A stretch of DNA of 64,000 nt from Lojkania enalia. Lineage: Eukaryota; Ascomycota; Dothideomycetes; Pleosporales. The notes under the pieces were generated by a model that worked only from the letters and a program-made list of their open reading frames with translations, did not search any database and was not told the origin of the DNA. Below are positions 56,943-64,000 of the stretch, piece by piece. How positions within the stretch are numbered: the stretch's first letter is position 1; each line of letters begins with the position of its first letter. A program made the translations under genes and the position numbers. Where the stretch lies: NCBI GenBank assembly GCA_010094045.1, contig ML986596.1:29276-93275 (forward strand), written 5' to 3'.

Positions 56943-59144
56943 TTATGCTGGGGTAACCAGGTCCATTTTGGGTCTCAGGCTATGTACGATATCGTCCCTG
57001 GTGCCCACGACACCTTTGGGTATCCGGCTGACACGGTTGGCTCCGGTCCGGATGGCCATCCTGCTAGCAGCAGACATGCCAGAGCGATTAGAACGAATAG
57101 ATCCTGCATCGGAAGCATTTGAGCCTGGGTCGCGGAATCGAGGGGGTGGAGCAAAGTCCAATGCTGTGAAAGTACCCGATTTACGAAGCGCGTGCGGACT
57201 AGGCATAACGGCCAAATCATCGAATGAGCTCATCAACGGTGTATGCGGCCTTACACTAGGACTGTAAGGCCTAGCGCTGCCCAATGGGCTGTCTGGCCGC
57301 ATTCCGTTTTGTCTGTCCCTAAACGAGACAGGCGGCGCAAAGTCAATAGCATCGAAGATCATAGCGTCCTCTTTTAGCTTAGCTGGGGTAGGAAGAGAGT
57401 TGAGAGCACTAGGGGGAGGCAAAGGCTTGCGAGGACCAGGAATCCTACCGCTCATTGAGGACATTCCGCGAGGGGGAGGCATAAATCGCCCAGACGAGGC
57501 GTTTGATCCACCAGATCTATGCCCGCCACGGAAGCCGCCGTAGGAAGCATTCGAACCACTGCGGAATCGGGGAGGAGCGCGTGGTGGAGGTGTCATGGCA
57601 CGGCGGGTAACTGGCTGGGCGAAGGGTGCTTGAGGCTGGGCTACCACAAAAGCACCTGTCTGCGGATCGAAGATGGCACCGTCAAGGTACTCCGACGAGT
57701 AATCCTCATAGTAGTCATTATAGATGTTACCGCTGGCAGGCTCAGGTTTAGAATCATCGAAGTACTCCTTGTAGAAGGATCGAATACGGTTGGCTCGTTG
57801 CTCAGGATTGTCATTTGGATCATCTGGGGGGAGAGGACGCAGACTCATAGATAAGCGACGGGGATCATATCCAAGTTCTTCGACACCGAGACCGATATTA
57901 TCGCTGTTCTGTGGCCGCAGAGGCTCAGGAGAAAGAACGCCGGTTTCGACTGGCTGAGGTTGATTCTGACGAGGGGAAGGTGGAGTAACCTTGAAGCCAT
58001 CTCCGTAGCTCGAAGTACTCATGAAGCTCGTAGTATTAGCATCGCTACGTACTTCAGCTTGCTGGGACTGGATTCGGGGTAAAGGAGTAGGCTCATCCTC
58101 GTGTGCTTTGGGTTCTTCCATGATCGGTAAGACCATCTCGCGTTCCAAATTCCCTTGGACTGGAGCTCCGGATTGTGCTGGACGGTTGGTGGGGTTGAAA
58201 GCAATATATCCACCTTCAGAGGCAGGTAGGGAAGAAGCGTCGTTGAGCAGTGGCATCTGAGGTGGTGGAGGTGGGGGCGGAGGCGACAGAGTACGTTCGG
58301 AATTGGGGTTGAGTGGACTACGAAGCATAGCTACCGGTTCTGGGAATTGAATCTCCGGCTGTGCGGTATCTTGCGGGGACATGGATGCTCCTCGAGGAGG
58401 AAAAGACTGGGACATTCGTTGCGCGTTCCTCAGCAATCCATCGTTTATGCCGCGCCTGTCAGTTCCTCCGCTCGAGCCCGTGTATGTTGACGAATTATCA
58501 TGTCGGTATCCCCCTGCGCGACTTCCACTACGTATGCTAGCGTCGTCCCTGATGAAGGTTACCGGCCGATAAGGGTCATTAGGGTCGTGCATTGACCGAG
58601 ACAAAGAATGGAAAGATTCTCGGGAACCATGTAAACCAGCAGGTAAGATGTACGGGCTTCCCATGTCCATTGATAACCGTCCACCATGTCTTATTGACTT
58701 CTCCGTATCCGCCAACTGCATCTCTGGCTGCATATGTCCCTTCTTTTTTGAGCCAGCCAAGGCCGTGCCAAAGTCTAGCGACTTGTACTTGTCCATATCC
58801 TTTGCATCCTCCTCTCTTAATTTCCGTAAATGCCTCCGATGAAGATAAAACAGCACACAAGCAGCAATTCCTATGGGTATTCTACTTAACAATTAGCTGG
58901 GACAGAAGAAAAAAAAGAACATAAACTCTTACACTACAGCAAGCACGATGGGCAATGTCGGGACAGAAGTAGGCTTCGTGCATCCAGGATCACTATCATT
59001 GGTACATGAAGCCCGGGGCATGAGCTGGACATGAGAAACTTCCATTTCCGTAATGTGGCTTGGTGTTCCCCGGATCTCCATGAGGTGGACTTCCCTCCGC
59101 TGGTGCAGATGCGCATGACCGTGTTGATGTAAGTGATGTTCCAT
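56943..59144 (-). CDS. Single-pass membrane protein with histidine-rich N-terminus and long disordered tail
   Basis: Exons 59144-58933 and 58884-56943; 717 residues, in frame across a 48-bp intron. The short N-terminal part is histidine-rich (MEHHLHQHGHAHLHQRREVH) with two cysteines (CTNDSDPGC). One membrane helix (PTLPIVLAVVRIPIGIAACVLFYL) is followed by HRRHLRKLREED and a KYKSLDFG motif, then 600 residues rich in S, P, R and G with a polyproline run (about 210-217) and repeated IDFAPP / LDFAPP-type motifs followed by RFRD or SFRD. This is the layout of Skg6/Tos2-like proteins that sit at growth sites in fungi. That assignment rests on architecture; the function is unknown. Confidence 0.72.
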
Positions 59145-60248
59145 TTTAGGCAAGCTGTGACCAGTCCCTCATCCGTTCGCAGGGTCGATATTGTCGATAA
59201 TGTATTCGAAGGAGAAGCGAGTTCAGAGTAGCGCAGACCAGGGATCTGCCAAGGTAATGGGCGAGGTATGGTAAAGGTTTAGATATTAACAGCGTAAAGT
59301 CGTTATGCAGTCGTCAAAAGCCGGGTCGACAGGTTGTATTTGCAATTGCTACTGGGACAGAGGCTAAAGGAGTGGAATGGCTGGATCGCCAACGCAATAA
59401 CAGCAGCAGCCGCGACAACAACAACAAACAGCACTCGGAGGCCCAAAAGAATGACTGGGGTAGGATGGAGGATGGGGACCTCTGGTGGTGGGAAGGGAAT
59501 TAGTAAAGAGCGGCTCTCACTTGGGCGAGTGAGGTAGAGGAGAGAGAGAGGCCGGGCGCGAGAAGAAAGAAGAGGCGCCGAGCTGGTGGTGATGGATATG
59601 GAAAGCGGAGGCCGGGAGAAGTGGGCAGCTGCTGTGATTGGGCGGCTGCGGGCGGACCAGGCGCAGAGACGGTTGCGTCGCACCAGGAGCGAATGGCTGA
59701 AGGCGACAGGGATGGGCCAAATTGCAGCCACAGCCAGTGTCAGTAAGTCAGTGCCCAGCGGTCAGACTGCCATGTACCAACTTGTGCATGCATTCCAGAG
59801 TTGCCAGCTCTTTGTGCTGTACGTCGGTATCATGGCAATATGTGTATGCCTATGCTAGATATGTATCTAGTCGCACGACACGAGTCGAGTGTGTCCTGAC
59901 GATAATAATGGCACCCTCGTGTTTTTCCCTGTGACAATCGCACGGAAAACACCGCTCTAGATCGCCATGTTCAGGAGTCGCGTTGGACGGCCGATTCATT
60001 ATTCTTGGCTTCAGGGGCCTCTCGTCTGTGGCCTGCTGCGAACCTAGCGCCCGCGCCGCATCGAGTCTAGTCAGGTACAATTTTATGCTCATCCAATCAG
60101 CAGCCTAACTATCTGCAGCCACCCCTACCACGCATCCTTGACCCTGTGCGAACTGCAAACAACAGGAGGAGAACAGGAGAAGCAGACGAGGTCGCCTCGC
60201 CTTGCTGGACCCCTTAACCATTGATGGGGCAGCACAGCAGCCTCCACC

Positions 60249-60281
<33 letters not shown>

Positions 60282-61939
60282 ATTGCTGCTAAAAACGACG
60301 CAATATTGGCCGTCTGACGCCGACGCTGAGCAACATCCTCCCCGGTTCACGGCTCCCCATCATCCATCCATCGCGCGAGTCGAACCAGGCATTCTTATTC
60401 TTGGAAGCCTTCATTTCACAATGTCAGCCTCGCCCGGCATCCAAAACGAACCTTGCCTTGACGCTGCCCACGCGCACGGAGCACATCGGCCGCAGCTCCT
60501 CCCCATTGCGGCAGCCCATCTCCGGCCTACCCACCAGCCTGCCCCGGCCTTATCTGATAGGTATTAGCCCTCATCTCGTGCCCGCCAAGCCCAGGCCGTC
60601 CACAACATCTCATTTCACTAGACTGTGCTTCTATCCTTCCTCCCCGTTCCATTTCTAGCAATTCCCGCGCTTATGTATAATTTTTCACGTGTTTATGCTC
60701 CCCATTCCTCCTTTTCTTGCCCGTCTGCCCGCCCAGCACGAGCCCTTGCTGGTCCAGATCTCCCCCCCAAGCATCCCAAGAGTTTTGCAAAGCACGCAAA
60801 GATTGGGCAACGGAGATGAGGCTGCAGCCCAGCGCGGAAGGACGCCGTTGACTGATTGTTTGTGATGCGCCTTGGCACAGTTTTCCCGGCACCGTGGGAT
60901 GTAAGTGTCTTTTTTTTTTCTGATTTGTGCTGGGTTATGGGATCCGGCACGGTACCCGTGTCATTTGATGAAGGAGTCCTGCAGCTGTCGGGGATTTGAC
61001 TTATGGTAATTTGAGATGAAGATCGTGGGTTTGGCGAGCGTGGATAAGGTGTCTGTGTTTCATATAGGCGTACCGTAGCGGTATCACGGAGATTTAACGA
61101 GTCTTGATATGATACGATGAGACAGGCTTTTCTTTCGGCCGTATGTCGCATCATATTACGTTCCTCTACACTAGATATGTCTGTCCGCTATAGAAGTGTT
61201 TCAAACTCTGAATACCTTAGGCATATTAAACTCCGATAATGTCCATCCTCCTTGCCAGCTAGAGCGAAGAAGTCTACTCAAAGACCGGATTCGTCGCCCG
61301 TGAAGTTACGTGCAACGGCTCATTCGATCTTCCAAAATACATGCTACCTTCCAACTCTGACTGTGCCAGTTCTGACTGTGTTGGCTAGTGATCATCTGGT
61401 TCTCCTCGCCCGAGCTGCTCATATATGGACTGCGTTCGGGGATTGGGTTGCAAATAGTTCGACGCCATCCACTGGGCCGTACCGCTCGGGTCCTCGAAGT
61501 CGGTACTACCATCCAACACTTCTGACTCTGTCGGCCGGTGATTGCCTTGCTTTCTGGGCTCCGCCTGTACAATTCTTATCCCCGGAGGAGGAGGCCGGCC
61601 CTCTGATGGCATCCTTCGTGTGGTTGTGTGCATCGGTACAGTTCGGCCTGGCGTTTCTACAATAGACCTTGACCGAGTGGTTTCATATGCCCTGCTTTGG
61701 GCCTGTAAAACATTTATTGAACAATTGTTCTGACTCGTCCTACACGGAGCTTGTGCAACAGCTATTGAATGGGTGTTCAAGCTCGTCCCACTCGCAGCCA
61801 CCACATCAGATCTTGACCTCATGCCCTCCCCTGATTGTCCCGCTAGAACACCACACCCATCTTCGCGCTGTGGATATCTCCTAGAGTCCGACTTCATCCT
61901 CGGATCATCGGGCACCCCCAGCGTCCACCTATAAGCCCT
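59145..61939. other. 2.8 kb upstream/intergenic region with a CTG repeat
   Basis: Contains nine CTG units at about 60250-60276 with imperfect units to 60287, a CAG/CAA-rich stretch near 59400-59430, and T runs near 60909. Open frames in 59.3-60.8 kb exist on both strands but their residue content follows the repeats. A minus-strand frame (61385-61915) just downstream of the next gene has no motif. No gene assigned. Confidence 0.5.
60250..60287. repeat. CTG trinucleotide microsatellite
   Basis: Nine perfect CTG units followed by CTA TTG CTG CT. In the overlapping frames it would encode leucine or, on the other strand, serine runs; neither looks like a real protein. Confidence 0.85.
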
Positions 61940-62995
61940 CTAAATCACCCTCAGCACCCTCAGCACCATATCCCCGAACGTCAGAGACCGCCGCCCAGCC
62001 CCAATCTGCGTGATCTCAATGCCCGCATACGGATTGTACGGCCCGTAGACTCTCTGTCGACCCATTCTCAACGCGCCCTCGATGGCTTCGGTGTCATCTA
62101 TATCCTGCAAGATCATTATGCAAGATTCCTGCGTGGTTCTGTGTGACTTATTTCGCTATAACCTGTCTGTTGCTTGATAACCTGGTATTGTCGCATAAGC
62201 AACCTATTAGAGCGTGAGAGTTCTCTATCCCGCTGATTCGGAGTCAAATTCTTGCTTATGATCCGCTTCACTCTTTTCGAGTCCCTTTCGTAGGCATCAA
62301 TCATCTCGCTGCGGAAATTCCTCTGCAGTCTCTCCCGAAAAGTATCGGCGTCTTCATGGATAAGTTCGCCCTCCGTATGGAGACGCTGGCCGGCCCGTTC
62401 CTCACCCCGTCGACTGTATCCAGCGCACGAGATGGAGTTATTGCAGCTGTCGTGTATGGAGGGAGGGATTCCAACTCCGGGATTGGTTGTCCGAGAAGGA
62501 TTTTTGAGAAGGCGTATCTTTGACTTGGGAAGAGTTCGTATCGTTTAGGCGTTGACTGATCGTCCTGAACGAGCCTGGTACCACGTCCGATCCATATATA
62601 TTCTTTGGCTCTGTTCTTTCTGGCGCCCCGTGCCAAGCAGGAGAGCCAACGTTGCCAGGACTCGTCGGGGACGATCTAAGCTTGTCGAGAAATATCGCGC
62701 CTGGAAATCTGCTTAGAGAGGTTTGCGTTTGGATTTGATAGGCTCTGGGGCTTCGGGGGCCCTCAAGTGACTGCGCCTTTGGAACTTGGATGGAACCCAG
62801 GGAATTTTTGCTCCTTGTGCGAAAGCTATTTGGGGAAGAAGTCTCCTTTACGGCTCAGTGGTAATCGTACGTATACTCCCCAGCCATTGTGTTGCTTTCA
62901 GCAAGCCGGTTTTTGATTGATGGTCCTGAATCTGACGCTAAGCGTTGGCGCCCTGACTGTTGAGATTGTTGCTTTGGCAGATCGATGGTAGGCAT
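61940..62995 (-). CDS. Unrecognised spliced protein, 293 residues
   Basis: Exons 62995-62877, 62825-62582, 62523-62163 and 62097-61940. All three introns are 47-65 bp with usable GT/AG sites and branch sequences, and the frame closes with a stop at 61940. No single open frame shows the protein, since the exons use different frames. Residues 1-120 are polar and serine-rich (LPKQQSQQSGRQRLASDSG). From about 175 on it becomes helical and charged (FRERLQRNFRSEMIDAYERD, RDRELSRSNRLLMRQYQV), and the last exon is compact (GRQRVYGPYNPYAGIEI, ending FGDMVLRVLRVI). I do not recognise a family. The start ATG lies 70 bp from the likely end of another minus-strand gene. Confidence 0.55.
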
Positions 62996-63066
62996 TGTTC
63001 GTGAAGATTAAATGCTAACTGAGCCGGGCAAGTTGAAGAGGAATGCGTGGCTGAGGGCAGTAATTT

Positions 63067-63579
63067 CTATGAAGTATTCTTTAGTCGAAGTTCTGCGACG
63101 GAGGTGGGTGGATGATGGTGATTTGTTGAGCACGCAGAATTAGCAAGACGTTCTGAAATGATAACGACCTGAGAAGCTTTACGTCATGGTTAGGGTAGGT
63201 GTCCTCACCCCTATGTTCTGTGAAAGAGAGTTCAGTATTCTGGCCATTGCATTTCTCATTAACCGTAGCTTGCTTTCCACCATCGATCGGTGAAGTTTGA
63301 AGTCCCGATGGAGAGCATATGCGTGAATATTATAACGAACTACAGAGGTGATGTAGGTGTTTTTTTGCTGGATACACGGTGGTCAAGAGAACCGAATAAC
63401 GTTTATGGAGTTCCTTGTTGATCTCGCTGTGTATGGATCGAGTGACTAGAGTATCGCGGGTGACCGAGTAATCGATCAATTTGGCACTGAAGGCTCTTCG
63501 CTTGGAGCGGACGATTGACTCCGGATTCGTCAAGGATGATTGCCGTATTGCTCGTCTCCGTGTTTCCAATGTAGTCCAT
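63067..63579 (-). CDS. Possible second unrecognised minus-strand gene, structure uncertain
   Basis: An ATG at 63579 opens MDYIGNTETSNTAIILDESG; the exon at 63367-63209 reads RYNIHAYALHRDFKLHRS and ends with a helical stretch before a GTGAGG donor; after a 40-bp intron the frame continues from about 63168 (VVIISERLANSACSTNHHH) to a stop at 63067. These pieces look like protein and the last junction is in frame, but the connection between the first and second piece needs one or two weak splice sites. It could also be a decayed gene, or the 5' part of the gene at 61940-62995. Confidence 0.3.
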
Positions 63580-64000
63580 CACCTTCTCTTATGAGCTTTT
63601 TACATTCAATAATGCTGCAAAAGTTAATGGCAGAGGAGAGATTAGCAGCCCATTCAATAGCAGTTGCTCGCCTGTTTGCCTCAATCGTTTGTCGCTAGTT
63701 GACAACGACTATTGCCTTAAATGTCAGTAAATTTCAACAATGATCGCTTGCCTTCATGCGGCTATTCATGTAGTAGGGTCATCGGATCGTGTGCTTTTTC
63801 TAGATGCCTCTGCAAAAAATTATTTTGAAGATTGCTCTTCTAAGCGGAAAGAAGAGAGATCCTCGTGTCGGAAGGAGGAGGCAGACATTACCAAAGTGAA
63901 CCACTGGAATCCTAGAAATCATCCAATGATAGCGTAAACTTGGATTCGTGCAGGGGCTTCCAGCTGATAATGTTGTTTCAAAAAAAGGCAGACGTGAATA
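63580..64000. other. Right edge of the window, no gene assigned
   Basis: A plus-strand frame at 63740-63937 has no recognisable content. Nothing else is seen. Confidence 0.5.

Noticed and set aside
59334..60658. Open frames through CAG- and CTG-rich stretches
   Set aside because: Residue content consists of repeat-derived L, S, A and T runs; no splice signals or conserved motif.

Overview
The window is nuclear DNA of a filamentous ascomycete (Pezizomycotina). Genes are split by short introns (about 40-70 nt, GT...AG, CTAAC-like branch sites), the products are fungal orthologues, and the first 8.9 kb is an AT-rich island almost empty of CpA and TpG, the mark of repeat-induced point mutation (RIP).

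Layout. 1-8,900: RIP-mutated transposons. A Ty3/gypsy element on the - strand (reverse transcriptase at the left edge) abuts, and probably sits inside, the integrase-chromodomain part of a second element on the + strand. Three copies of one LTR (about 3140-3433, 5457-5746, 8907-9200) and a second repeat family (6.2-8.4 kb) are recognisable. 8,900-10,100: a transition zone with lightly mutated copies, a tRNA-derived repeat and a split tRNA-like sequence. 11.3-12.4 kb: a short-chain dehydrogenase whose 5' end does not resolve. 14.6-20.5 kb: a quinate-repressor-like protein followed by a Zn2Cys6 regulator. From 21 kb on the content is mostly conserved housekeeping genes: glutathione reductase, a small membrane protein, a mitochondrial carrier, a small cysteine-rich protein, an ACOT9-type thioesterase, an unknown protein, an MHYT sensor, Cia1, choline-phosphate cytidylyltransferase, a Sok1/TCP11 protein, a four-helix membrane protein, a SWIM-RING protein, adenylosuccinate lyase, a SUR7/PalI protein, a single-pass membrane protein with a histidine-rich N-terminus, and one or two unrecognised spliced genes at the right end.

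There is no operon, CRISPR array or clear secondary-metabolite cluster. The only pair that could work together is the quinate-repressor-like gene and the zinc-cluster gene beside it, and that link is an inference. Exon boundaries below were derived by hand from reading frame, GT/AG and branch-site context. Each model listed as solid closes in frame.
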